In this document: positions 45,271 to 57,200 of the stretch, in pieces
Layout: each line of letters opens with the position of its first letter
Position numbering within the stretch: position 1 is the first letter of the stretch
Source: Priapulus caudatus
Lineage: Eukaryota; Priapulida; Priapulimorpha; Priapulimorphida; Priapulidae
Direction: 5' to 3'
Assembly: GCF_000485595.1 (NCBI RefSeq)
Contig: NW_014577349.1
Location: 181,892-245,891 of the forward strand
DNA length: 64,000 bases
Program-made: the position numbers and the translations under genes
The notes under the pieces: model-generated
What the model was told of the DNA's origin: nothing
What the model saw: only the letters and a program-made list of their open reading frames with translations
Database searches by the model: none

Positions 45271-46945
45271 AGGGGTAGTATAAATTTAAGTTATATTACT
45301 GACATCAATTCTTAATTTTTATAAAATGGTTTTATTCATGAAAATGTACCTCAATCATGCAAGTTATACCCAATTACATTCATCACCCGAAGTTATTAAA
45401 ATATAAATACCCGTTAAAATTCATGTATTATAAATGTGTCATTTTAAATTATCAAGACAACCTAAAACGTATGAAAGAATACAACCAGCTAAGGTCTATG
45501 TTTGAAATCGCCTAATACATATATGAATATAATATAAGAATGTAGAGCTATGTAAATTTAGGCCTACTAGGTTGGCGCGCTAGGTATGCCATGCATTTCC
45601 ACATGTCCTTTGATGACCTTTACATACAGAGCTTTGAATTGGCATTAGAAAACGCATGGTCATTTTGGCACGTAAATCACACATTACAGCGTCGGAATTT
45701 AGCGCTAACTATATTATGTTAATAATCCAAGACCGCTTGGCTACATGTACGAATTCCACAAGTTGCTGTAGATTACTTCGCGGACATAATAAGGAATCCC
45801 ACGACACTATTACTGCCTTGGAGTCGTTTACTCAACATTATAGGCAGTGTCAGGATAGGTAACGAAGGTGCAAGGTGCTAATCAATTCAAATGCACGCAC
45901 ATTCTAAATAGTCTGTACACTTGTCTATTGCTGCTTATGCTGAAACTACTAGGGGTGTAGCCCGACCAGGCTGTGCGACGGATTGTCTATACAGACGGAT
46001 ACTATACAGAGGGATTGTCTATTCTAACCCTAGCATTACCGTTTCTTGGAGCTACTACATTCACGCGGCATAGCATATTGTAGCTCTACCTTTGTCATCA
46101 TGAACTTGCCGCCCTGTGGCGGACTGAAGGGCTGCATGGGTAGGGCCAAGCATATAGATAAACGCGGGACGTGTACCGAAACGCTAAATATTGGTTATAC
46201 TCGGCCGTTTGTAGTCTAACGAATCTGGTCAGGGGTTAGATGAGGTAGACAAAACACACACGTCAGACAACACCTTACGCCGATTGTAGGCCTATGCTTT
46301 GATGGCGCTGACTAGGTCATGATCTTCCATCGGACACCGCTGCGCATTACTAAAACATTATCCGCCCATTTTCAATTCAAATATTCTACACGATGCTACT
46401 ATTTTAGAGTACCTGCCGCATCTATTTCGTCACACCTACTGCTAAATTGCGCCATACCGCGCTTCAAATATTGCTCGCCCATTTTCAATGCTATGTGCAT
46501 GGCGACGCTTGTCGCCAGTTACATAGGAACGTTTCTTTTGATACCGTGACGAAACGTTTCTTTGCGGCCACCGACGATTACGTCAGAAGAACAGGGTTCG
46601 CCTTGGTGGAAGTGAATGCAATCTCCTTCAATACGTGCGATCTCCTACGACGATCTCTTCCGAAAACCCATGATGCATACGGTCCACCAGGTGTCACTGC
46701 TTATACGACCGATTCGGCCTTATTTGTCTCCACCGAATGTTTATCAGTCGATTCAACCGACCCCTCTGCAAGACGCCAGACGTCAGGCATTAGTGATGAC
46801 GTTCACTGTCCGAATAGTTTAAATTATAAAGATCCTCATTGCAAACGTGGTGAAAAAATATCCACGTTAAATTAGGAAGGCTTTGCGCTTGACGGACATT
46901 TCACTCGGTTTGCCTGAGATTTTGCACTCTACGTTATTCACGTTT
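45271..46945. other. Non-coding interval with a dispersed repeat
   Basis: Contains 45,860-46,318, shared with 27,258-27,465. Open frames up to 142 codons (46,447-46,875) show no motif. Nothing else recognised. Confidence 0.5.
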
Positions 46946-46960
46946 GATAAAGTCGCTCAC

Positions 46961-47324
46961 CTTTGTTGTAATTCAAACTCAAGTCGATGTCTGGTGGTGC
47001 TTCCTTTTGGGGGATGGCTTCGACCTTCTCTGTTGCCTTGCGGTCGTACCTCACCTCCATTGGCGGCGGGTAGCTGTACGGTCTGTAGCACGCGTAGAAA
47101 GGAGTCAGTGGAGCAGGGTAGCGAAAGCAATGGTGTAATGTGAGCGCAGTCACAGATGTAGAGCTGGCGCCTAATTATTACTAGTGGTGCTGCTGCTATT
47201 GCTACTGCTGCTATTGCTACTGCTGCTATTGCTACTGCTACTGCTACGGTTACTGTTACTGTTGCTGTTGCTACTGTTGTTGATGTTATCGTAGTTGCTG
47301 CTTCAGTTGTTGTTGTTGTTGTTG

Positions 47325-47379
<55 letters not shown>

Positions 47380-49496
47380 GACTAGTTACTACCACCGACA
47401 CAAAATTATTATAGACTCGCAGGCAAAGTAGAATAATGTTGTCGTGAAATAGCACTATTTTCCCGTTTTTCCGTTGTACACTCTAGGTATTATTAGCTCT
47501 TGTAAATATGTATAGTAATGCATCCGATAATTAATAATTTATACGTTAATAATCCTTACCCACAATCTTCCGCATTCATCTCACGCTATACATTGATTTT
47601 CTACAATAATAATACATTCGGCGAGCATAGCAATGAATCGTTAGTGAACTGGCCATATTTAATAATATTTTATTGTAATGGCCGGCGTCGGGAGCACTAG
47701 GTGCGATCGTGCGGTGTGCAAACGAAGGGGCATGTGTCACACAGATGGCATCCACCTGACTCAAACCAACATGGCCGCGCCGCTATCTGTGTTCTGCCGT
47801 GATGCCGACGTTCGCAAATAACGGATATTTGACTAACAGACGTGCGCAATGGCAGAGTAACGCTGGCCGCCAGATATGGCAACTCGGAGCATAGTGTAAA
47901 TATACTTTGCCCTACCTTTGGACCGCGAGCGAAGCTAAACTGTAGTATCTCGTGCATATTGCAGCCGGTGTGCGCGAATATTTAGCCGGCGAGTCAACAG
48001 TGATTGGCACAAACAAGAGTGATAGTGCGCGCTGTACGTATTCTAGTGACACGTATTCTAGTACGTATTCTAGTAACACTATTCAGAGTGTTAGGAGCAA
48101 GACGGAGTGAAAATTCAACTTCAACTTCATCTTCAACTTCAATTTTCGTTCATTTAACTTTATTAGAAAGCCGCAACAATAAGATTAAGTTGAAGCTGGT
48201 TTAGTATAATTTAAGATATTGCCAGCATATATATCGTCATTAGTTTAGCTGAAAGCTCGAGTGACTAAAACATATAAACAAGACAAATAATAATAGCGAG
48301 AGCGAGAACAAAAGTGAGCAGAAGACGACTGTAGAGAGAGAAAGGACATAGGCAGCAGATGCAGGGAGTTAGAATTAGAAGGTTGTGGCAACATGTCTGA
48401 TAAATAAGATTAAATGGAGAGTGGGAAAAGGGAAGACAAGTGGGCAGGCAGAGAGATAGCGCGTAAAGAGGAAGAGATGAGAGTGGAGAGATGGGTTGAA
48501 AGAAAATGATGAGGGATACGCGAAACAACAACTATAATTCAATTATCGAGGATATACAATGTTGTATATAGATGACTGAATCATGTTATATAAACACACA
48601 CCTATTTCTTAACCAACAAACTTTTATCGTTACACATACGGTTAGTTGCTGGTCACGTGATCATAAATTACCTCACATGTTTAATATTTTCGCTATCGCC
48701 GTGAACCATGCCGCGATATCTCCCGCTAAAATTCCGATTATATAACTATGGGAAGGTATAACGCTCACGTAGCCTTAATAACCACATAATGGCCCCATGG
48801 ACGAGAAAGTTAATGCATAAAGCACCCGGTTTCATTTTAGTACGACATGCACGAAAGCGCGTGAGCTGTTATTACAAGAAATTGACTAGCTATCGTTGGC
48901 GCACTTGGTACAAAGTCCGAGTCATAGTTCACAAACAGCAAATCGAAGACAAAGAATCGACATATCTAACCAGTAAATTAATCATTTTGATTATATTTAA
49001 CGCGCATTGAACTACCGTGGAGATCGAAATAATTCACTTTTTATTTGGCTGTGCGACTGGAAAAGTTGCTCTAACCAGCGCGCCGCGCACATTGTCTTAT
49101 TATACAGCTGTCTATCTACCAATATTACAGCTCATTCGCGCATTACGGGATCTTATACACCCCAAGATGAATTCATTTTTATTCAAGGTATTACATCTTG
49201 GTTTGTTAATCAGTTCATAGACTCCTAGCTTTTTAGTTACAGAGCGTGAACGGAAGGCGCCGCAGGCCGGTGCTTTCGCCACGATCGACTTATGACAACT
49301 GCCCCGATTCGCGTTTCTGTCACAGTCGTGAGTCGCCGTCACAGTAATCGTCATGAAGAAGGCGGACGCGGAGGCCTAACGTCGAAAAGTCGAAGCAACA
49401 CTTACCTTGTGCGTGTACGGTTGTCTGTATAATCACTCCACACGTTATTATAAAAGCGAGTATGTGAAATATCGTCGCACACGAAGGCGGCCCCAT
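46961..49496 (-). CDS. Putative 5' exons of the mesh-like gene (signal-peptide exon and a second exon)
   Basis: Exon 49,406-49,496 starts MGPPSCATIFHILAFIITCG and continues VIIQTTVHAQ, a typical signal peptide, ending with donor CAAG|GTAAG (phase 1). Exon 46,961-47,082 (PYSYPPPMEVRYDRKATEKV ... LNYNKG) has acceptor TGCTACAG and donor AAAG|GTGAGC. It enters in phase 2, so at least one exon is missing between the two. Neither exon has a known domain. Assignment to the mesh-like gene rests on strand, position and the expected secreted N-terminus before NIDO. Their order is wrong: on the minus strand they lie downstream of the NIDO N-terminal cassettes (51.5-53.5 kb). Alternatively they belong to another secreted protein. 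Confidence 0.5.
47175..47382. repeat. (GCT/GTT/ACT)n trinucleotide array
   Basis: About 200 bases of GCTGCTATTGCTACT units passing into (GTT)n and then (GCT)n, intronic to the putative 5' exons. Pure (GCT)14 or so at the end suggests recent expansion. Confidence 0.9.
47383..49405. other. Intron of the putative 5' exons, no other gene recognised
   Basis: AT-rich with a purine-rich stretch near 48,290-48,510. The missing exon linking phases 1 and 2 should be here, but none stands out. Confidence 0.4.
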
Positions 49497-49689
49497 CGTG
49501 TCGCCCTAGTACATTTCGAAAACTGACTACTGCTGCGTGTAGGAGAGACGCCGGCCAAAGTACGCCAACGTCGAAACCCACGCCCTCGCTAGGCGCATGC
49601 GCAGCTCCGCCACACGTGGTTTATCATGTCGCTGAGTTATCGATGAGAACACTCATGTGTGTAAACAGCATTACACACATACCTAACGG

Positions 49690-49885
49690 GTGTTGCTATC
49701 ACCCGGGCGTGGAGTGAGAGTCACGTGATACAGTTGACGTATACTTCAAAACTTAACAGTAACGGTAACCCTAATACTAATCCTAATACTAGTGCTAATA
49801 TTAATCCTAATATTAATCCTAATACTAGTGCTGCCACGTTTCGGTAGCACTCCACGCCCGGGGGATAGCAACACCCACCAGCATA
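49690..49885. repeat. Fold-back with CCCGGGCGTGGAGTG arms
   Basis: GGTGTTGCTATCACCCGGGC plus GTGGAGTG at the left is mirrored by CACTCCACGCCCGGGGGATA plus GCAACACC at the right. The interior is (CCTAATACTAGTG)-like. Same family as 13,848-14,060. Confidence 0.75.
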
Positions 49886-51430
49886 TGATGCCAAATGAAA
49901 CAGGTGCCCCCCCCCCCACACTCGTGGGTATGGATGCACCGCACCCGCCTTCCCAATTTCTTCGAAAAAAGGTACGTTTTGTCCAGCTATCCTTTAAAAA
50001 GGGGTACATTTAGCAGGTTTATCCGTAGAAACACCGAAGGGGGGGTATTTTTTTCAACTGGCCCGGAGATATTTTTAAGAAGGGGTGTTTCAAACCAGCC
50101 CGTAAGGAATTGATAATCGCCGACTTTTATTTTCCCGCCGATGTGTTCACTAGTCTACAGAGGTGCAAAACTGAGGCTCAAAATAAAGTAAGGCACCTCG
50201 AAATCTTCAGAAGAGTGTCTCATTTTGTGAATTACTCCAACGAACTGCTATAAAAGAGTGCATTTTAATAAATCCTGAGATAAGGGGGTGTATTCTTGAA
50301 GAGTCCAGAGATAGGGGGTGTATTTTTACCGAGTCCTGAGATAGGGGGTATAAAAAAAGACAAATAGCAAGCGAAAAAGGAGGTAAAAATTATCGTCCCT
50401 CATGAGATAGGGGGTGTTTTTAAAATCAGGAAACAAGAGTAGGCGGCCACCTAATATGCTGAGTGGGGGGGGGTGCACACATAATTTTATTGAAACAGTA
50501 GACATAGTAACATGCCTGTGGAAGTCATATACTCGGGAGTCCTTCGATATAGAAAATGTCGATCCCGATGCTTCACTTTAGCAAGGCGGCAAATCTTCCA
50601 ACACTCATGGAAACCTCGGATGGATTATAACGTTCGTCATGCGTATCTCTGCGCTTGCCAACTATCTGCTAAAAAAAATTGTATTTTGTTGTGATCATAT
50701 ATTTAATATATAGAGAGTATACTTCGATGTAGTTTTATCGTAGAAATCTGGTTTTTCTTGTCTCCCTTAATTAATGATAATGAGCCCAATCTTCTCAACA
50801 TCTGTATCCCCAGCGTGGTCAAGTGCACTTAATTTATACATCTCTTTGTCGTTAGTCGGCGCTAGTGTCACGCATTAACCATAGTGTATGATGCTAAATG
50901 TAATAAATACAGGTAAAATTGTGTTAAGCTGATATACCTGTATAGGACACACAACCGGGAATATTTTCACACAAAAATGTTATATGTCCATTCCTAAAAT
51001 TAAATGATATATTAAAGCATCAGCTCTGTTACCGCACATGCTTACTACTATTCGCCAAAAGAATTCACGCATTTTTCAAAAATTGGGAAGCATATACGCA
51101 GGAATAGTTCAATACGAAAAAATTGATCTCAATCGCTATTTGCAATATCAAAATGAATTTTGTGTTGAAATGATTTATTTAAAGTAGAGAGTACATACAC
51201 ACTAGCTGTTTGACATAAAAATTTCAATCTTAATGTCTCACAGTTATTTTATTTACTTACACCGTGCATTTTTTGCGGTGTAGAACGGATGTCTTTTAAC
51301 CGCATTAGCAAACCGCGCCTTTCAATTTTGGTTATTAAAATAGTGTTTCGCACGTCTTGTGGAACGCCATGAAATAAGACAACTCATGAAGACATAAATG
51401 TGTAAAAACATGTTATAGAAAATGCTTCAT
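49886..51430. other. Intergenic region with a short tandem repeat
   Basis: At about 50,265-50,430 there are three or four units of 35-40 bases (AGTCCTGAGATAGGGGGTGT followed by ATTTTT). The rest is AT-rich with no recognised gene. Confidence 0.55.
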
Positions 51431-51512
51431 AAAATGAAATAAGAATAAGAATAAGAATAAGAATAAGAATAAGAATAAGAATAAGAATAATGAATAACGA
51501 CAATAGACTTAC

Positions 51513-52515
51513 GACCGCTCCCCATGTGCCTCCGAGACCTGTGTCCGGGTGACCTCCAGAGTTGGCGCTGGCTGCCCACCTGATGACGTCATAGTTGTGT
51601 ACACAGAACGTGTGCACCTCGTCTGTAGCGCAGGCGACTTGGAAGGTGTTTAACTAATAATCGTAAAAGAAGCGATGGCTTTGAGAATGACACAATCTCC
51701 TATACTGACAAGTGGTACAATTTGCACACTACTACCGCGTGCCCACAATGTATGACGTATATAGTTTATACGTAAAGTGTACATATAATATATATATAAC
51801 GTATACTGACCGGCGGTCCCCCGTCGTTGTGAGTGTTTGATCCCTTGAAGGTGACCCGATCCCAGGTGGTGATGAAGGCGTAGCGTGCCGTGAACTTTGT
51901 TGCTCCGATCACACCTGTATAAGGGATATATCACACCTGTCACGACTCGCGACCATTACACGGCTACCTCAGGGCAAGACCCTATATATGACGTATATTT
52001 GTGCTATATGTAAATATATATATATATATATCCCCCATGAAATGGATCAATACATGGATCGAAGAGCCGCTATTGATTAATTATGTATGTATTGCATTTT
52101 TTATTTTACTTTTTTCGTAAATTTGCACTGCGCGGCGCGTCGTGGGCTATTCCATGTGTTACAGTTATTTGAAACGACGCGCGGGGATCGGTTGTAGGTA
52201 CGATTATGTAACACAGACGCCGACGTCAAAGGTAACGCTGACGTTGGCACTGACGCTGACGCAGGCGCTGACGCAGGCGCTGACGCTAATGTTGATGATG
52301 AAACCGACTACAGGATGAAGCTTGCTCAGACCAAGATATGAGATAAGAAGCGACGCTTGCTAGGACCGTAATGCTGGCGCAGGTTACTGTTTCTTGTAGC
52401 ATAGAAAGATATGCTACCTTCGCGAATATTTGCTGTTATCTGCAGCAAGAGTTCTTTGTCGAGTTTATTCTGTGCTTCCTCCTCCGGAGTATATGTGATG
52501 CGATCTTTTACTGTT
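51513..52515 (-). CDS. NIDO N-terminal cassette, copy beta (three exons)
   Basis: Three exons in consistent phase: 52,418-52,515 (DKELL or similar, ending NIRE), 51,811-51,914 (ATKFTARYAFITTWDRVTFK ... DGGPP) and 51,513-51,653 (NTFQVACATDEVHTFCVHNY, GGTWGAV). Together they encode the middle of a NIDO domain, as in mesh, nidogen and MUC4-type proteins. The last exon joins in phase 0 to the GFNAGNG exon (61,445-61,616 or 44,660-44,831). The cassette is bounded by an (AATAAG)n array on the left and a (CT)n array on the right. Nearly identical to copy alpha. Cannot be part of the 53.9-61.6 kb transcript in its present position. Confidence 0.8.
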
Positions 52516-52550
52516 CTATAAAAGACCTGAAAAAATATAGAAATATTAAT

Positions 52551-52569
52551 ACCTCTCTCTCTCCCTCTC

Positions 52570-52615
<46 letters not shown>
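52551..52615. repeat. (CT)n microsatellite
   Basis: CTCTCT run between NIDO cassettes beta and alpha. A far longer, interrupted version follows copy gamma at 62,975-63,330. Confidence 0.9.
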
Positions 52616-52710
52616 AGGATAAGGATAAGAATGAGAATGAGAATAAGAATAAGAATAAGAATAATCATAATCATAATCATAATCATACTGAATAACGACA
52701 ATAGACTTAC

Positions 52711-53489
52711 GACCGCTCCCCAGGTGCCTCCGAGACCTGTGTCCGGGTGACCTCCAGAGTTGGCGCTGGCTGCCCACCTGATGACGTCATAGTTGTGTAC
52801 GCAGAACGTGTGCACCTCGTCTGTAGCGCAGGCGACTTGGAACGTGTTTAACTAATAATCGTAAATGAAGCGATGGCTTTGAGAATGACCCAATCTCCTA
52901 TACTGACACGTGATACAATTTGCACACTACTACCGCGTGCCCACAATGTATGACGTATATAGTTTATACGTAAAGTATACATATAATATATATATATAAC
53001 GTATACTGACCGGCGGTCCCCCGTCGTTGTGAGTGTTCGATCCCTTGAAGGTGACCCGATCCCAGGTGGTGATGAAGGCGTAGCGTGCCGTGAACTTTGT
53101 TGCTCCGATCACACCTGTATAGGGGATATATCACACCTGTCACGACTCGCGACCATTACACGGCTACCTCAGGGCAAGACCCTATATATATGACCAAGAG
53201 TAGATAATAACACAAAGGTAACGCTGACGTTGGCACTGACGCTGACGCAGGCGCTGACGCTAATGTTGATGATGAAACCGACTACAAGATGAAGCTTGCT
53301 CAGATCAAGATATGAGATAAGAAGCCACGCTTGCTAGGACCGTAATGCTGGCGCAGGTTACTGTTTCTTGTAGCATAGAAAGAGATGCTACCTTCGCGAA
53401 TATTTGCTGTTATCTGCAGCAAGAGTTCTTTGTCGATTTTATTCTGTGCTTCCTCTTCCGGAGTATATGTGATGCGATCTTTTACTGTT
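52711..53489 (-). CDS. NIDO N-terminal cassette, copy alpha (three exons)
   Basis: Exons 53,392-53,489 (TVKDRITYTPEEEAQNKIDK, ending NIRE), 53,011-53,114 (VIGATKFTARYAFITTWDRV) and 52,711-52,851 (LNTFQVACATDEVHTFCVHN ... TGLGGTWGAV). All introns are GT..AG and the phases agree (2, 1, 0, 0). Homology to the NIDO domain rests on the FITTWDRVTF block and the DVIRW ... GG pattern. It differs from copy beta mainly by a deletion of about 225 bases in its first intron. It lies immediately downstream (minus strand) of the sushi exon of the main gene, a position that does not suit an N-terminal domain. Confidence 0.8.
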
Positions 53490-53933
53490 CTATAAAAACA
53501 CACCGCAACAAGACGCGTGCGTTAGGGTTGCCTATAGTTATAAGCCTGTTAGTACTATAGTAAGCATAGTTATAGATAAGCGTAGTTATAAGCCTGCACA
53601 TTCTCATGTTCACCTATTCACGATGAAGAACGAGTGTGAACGCGGGAAGGAAATAGTGAGACGCAGAGTAGCACGTCGGACTCGCGTGCGGTAGGAATAC
53701 AGGCATTTATTGCATACATTTATTCATCTTGCTTCTGTCTACTACCCCCCCCCCACCCCCCACTATATAACACGAAAACTGATTGTCGAGAAACTAAATG
53801 AAGTGGCGTAGAAGAGTTTTCGTGAACCCTCGCGTATATATCAAGGTACGCAATCATACTGGCGAGTTTACACGGCTGATGCCCGTAGCGAGCCGCCCCG
53901 CGCTCTCTCTCTCTCTCTCTCGCGTGCACATAC
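53490..53933. other. Interval between the sushi exon and NIDO cassette alpha
   Basis: A transmembrane exon and cytoplasmic tail of the mesh-like protein would be expected here, but no hydrophobic segment with proper splice sites is visible. It contains a C-run (53,746-53,760) and a CT run (53,904-53,921). Confidence 0.5.
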
Positions 53934-54217
53934 TTCTGCATAGCACTGATATGCCGTCCGACCATTGGCCGTTAGGCATACAGCGAAGCTCCTCCGTTCC
54001 CCAGAACTCGAATCCGGGCAGGCAGTTGAAGCGAACGACGGCGCCCTCTAGATAGTTGATGTAATGCTTCTGTCCATTGTACGGGGTCGGCAAAGCCATG
54101 CAGGAGACCTCTGGAAGAATCGCACAAGCCGTTAGTACACATACCTATATAGTATATAGTATGTAGTATAATATAGTATATAGTATACCTCCACCCATCC
54201 AATCACTCGCTGACTAA

Positions 54218-54249
<32 letters not shown>

Positions 54250-57200
54250 CTCACGCACTCACTCACTCACTCTCCTTCATTTTCTCAAAATGCAGTTCGT
54301 ATTGAATAACCGCTTCATTCTTATACCCTACCAATAAACAAATGAACAGCATGTTACTCACGTCGGCTCAGACCGACCTCCACCATGCGCTCGTACGTCT
54401 CGTGCACGACCTTTGTGCCTGAAGCGAGGTAGCGGTCGCCGCTCATGATGTAATCGTACTTGCAGAAGTTGTTACCGCCGCAGACCGCCAGCACTCCGTT
54501 CATGTCCATGGTGGCGTTCGGGTGCAGCGGGATCACCTGTGCGTGAAAGGGAGAGTATTTGCAATCGGTTGGAACAGCGAGTAGCTGTATTGGGTGTAGT
54601 ACCGTCGCCTACGCATAGTCTCACATGTATTATTTTTCTTTACATTGTTTCACGTAATAGTCGTTATATTTTGCTCTATGCACAACGACTTTGGGAACAT
54701 GAGAGGGACTGGTGAAGTAGTGATAATATGCTTGTTCTCTAGGCTAAGAAATGACGTCATTTCTTGGCCTAGAGCGATCACATTATCACTAATAATCACT
54801 ACAGGTGTCATTTCATCTGTTTTTGTTTTACTTACGTCGTTTTCAGCAAACTCAGGTTCGAAGCTTTCCTCGTAGTAATACATGCTGCTTTTGCCTGGCT
54901 TGTACGTAAACATGGTCGTACCAGGAATTCGCCCTGAAAAGGTACAAAATATCGTAATTGTATATTCGTATAAAAAGTCCAATACATGCCGCAAAAAATT
55001 GATACTGGCGTATCACCACACATTGATACTCTGAATATACCTAGGCAACGACGCGCACACGCGCACACTCCCGAACGTACGCATATACTATATATATATA
55101 TATTAAACCTCGGTAGCTTGCGAATATGTGTTATCGAAAGCAAACGTACACGTTTCACCGAAGTCGTAGAAGATCTCTCGATTGGTCGACGGACGAACGA
55201 GCGTCCCCGCAGCAGTACGGAATTCATCGTCCGTCTTATCGCTCCACGTGCCAAATAAACCTCGCGTGAAATACTGCAAGTACAACAAGCTATTATGTCA
55301 AGAAGCCTGGGTCGGCTGCAATTACATACGCACACGCAATACGCATACGCATACGCACACGCAATACGCATACGCATACGCATACGCATACGCATACGCA
55401 TACGCATACGCATACGCGGCAATTAGATGCGTGTGGAGCGTGTTATAGTGTGTAGTAGTGAGTTAGTAGTGTGTTAAAGACCCTGCCGATGTGGCAGTAA
55501 GTTTTATACGGTACTCTCTACCGGTATACGGCTTACCCATGCGTATAATTATACGGTATTGTATAGGGTAGTCTTCCGGAGCGGGAGTATGCTATGGTTT
55601 CAAACCCAGCTTCTCAATACGACCACTGAAATTGTTGATATGAGGATACTGAACGAATTTGAATATACACTGGTCAGCCTAGCTACGCTTTTTTATTTAC
55701 CGAATGAATCTTCAATACGGGTGAAAGCAAGATTACTACGTTTGAACGTGTCTAGAATCCGCATTGGATGAATATGACGACGTTTGAACGTGTCTTGAAT
55801 CCGCATGGGATGAATATGACGACGTTTAAACGTGTCTTGAATCCGCATGGGACAAATATGACTACGTTTGAACGTGTCTGGAACTCGCGCGTGAGGGGCA
55901 TTAGAACGTTAGCGCGTACCTTGAATTCTTGCGGAAGAAACATTACGACGTTTAGTGCTCCGTGGTTCTCTGTCACCTGGAATCCAGCGCCCGACGCGAA
56001 CGAAACCATGATCTCCGACTGGTTCAAGTTGACGTACGGGTTCGAAACTGCAGGATAAGATATGAGGTGAATGCGGCGCGTGCAGCCAGATGTGATGCTA
56101 GAGAAACTAGATAGTGACAAGGATTGGTCACATCACCTCGATGTATAATCAGAGATAGAATAAGAGAGAATGAGATAGTCTACGATTGTATCTCTGTAAG
56201 TGGTACGTTGTTGTGTCCACAGCTCGTAAAAGATCCGTGTAATATTCGATTCGTATAGTGCCGTCACACCTACCCGTGACGCCTTCGTACACCTGCGCCT
56301 TGTAGTAGGATCGGTCAAAGTACACCTTGCGTCCGTTGACGAGCACGGTCATCTTATAGCGCCAACGAGCGTGGTAGGCTCGCGACTGTACCTCCACGAC
56401 CGCAGAGTTGTTCTCTTGGCCTACGACCGCCGTCAGCATTGTAGCGTTGGACTCGGCGACATCTGCAAGCAGTGGGGACAAGCGCACAGATCATGAGACA
56501 ATATAATCGAGACATAATAATCTAGACATTATATCACGAGACATTATAATCGAGTAACGAACGTCGGCAAGCAGTAAGGGCAGCGCAATGGGCCGGCCGC
56601 TGTGGTGTAGTCGTTATGTATGCATGGGTTTACCGGTGCTCATAGACCGTTGCAACTTGCTGCTGCTAAGCGTTTAAATGAATGAATGAACGTAGAAAGT
56701 GATTAATTAATTAATTAATTGATTAAACGTCTAATTAATAGGCGAACAAAAGAAGGCATGGAGGAAAGAAGTAAGGGAGCAAGGAAGAAACGAACGAACA
56801 AAGAAACGAGCGAGCGATTGAATAAACGTGCCAGCAACCAAAGTATCAACAAAAGAACCAACCAAGCAACAAACGAACAAGCCTACAAACAACACGAACC
56901 AGCGCGTAAATCAACAAAGAATGACCGAATACATAAAAAAACACATGCAGCGTACGTACAGACGGTGGCGTTGGGCGGCTGCTCGAATCTGCCTTGAATC
57001 GTCATCTTGTGCGGGAAGTTCAAGTTCTTGTCCTCGTGATGGTGGTCAGAGTTGAACATCGTGAATTCTCCCTTACCGTTGAACGAGTACTCATGGCCGT
57101 CGAAGGTGATGAAGTGAGGATCGCCGAATGCAATCGCTAGATGTGTATAGGATAGATGGAAATGGCTATAATAAGGTACGCTAACACAATGTGGGATGAT

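Noticed and set aside
45018-45278. 86-codon Ile/Arg repeat frame
   Set aside because: Translation of the (AATAAG)n array.
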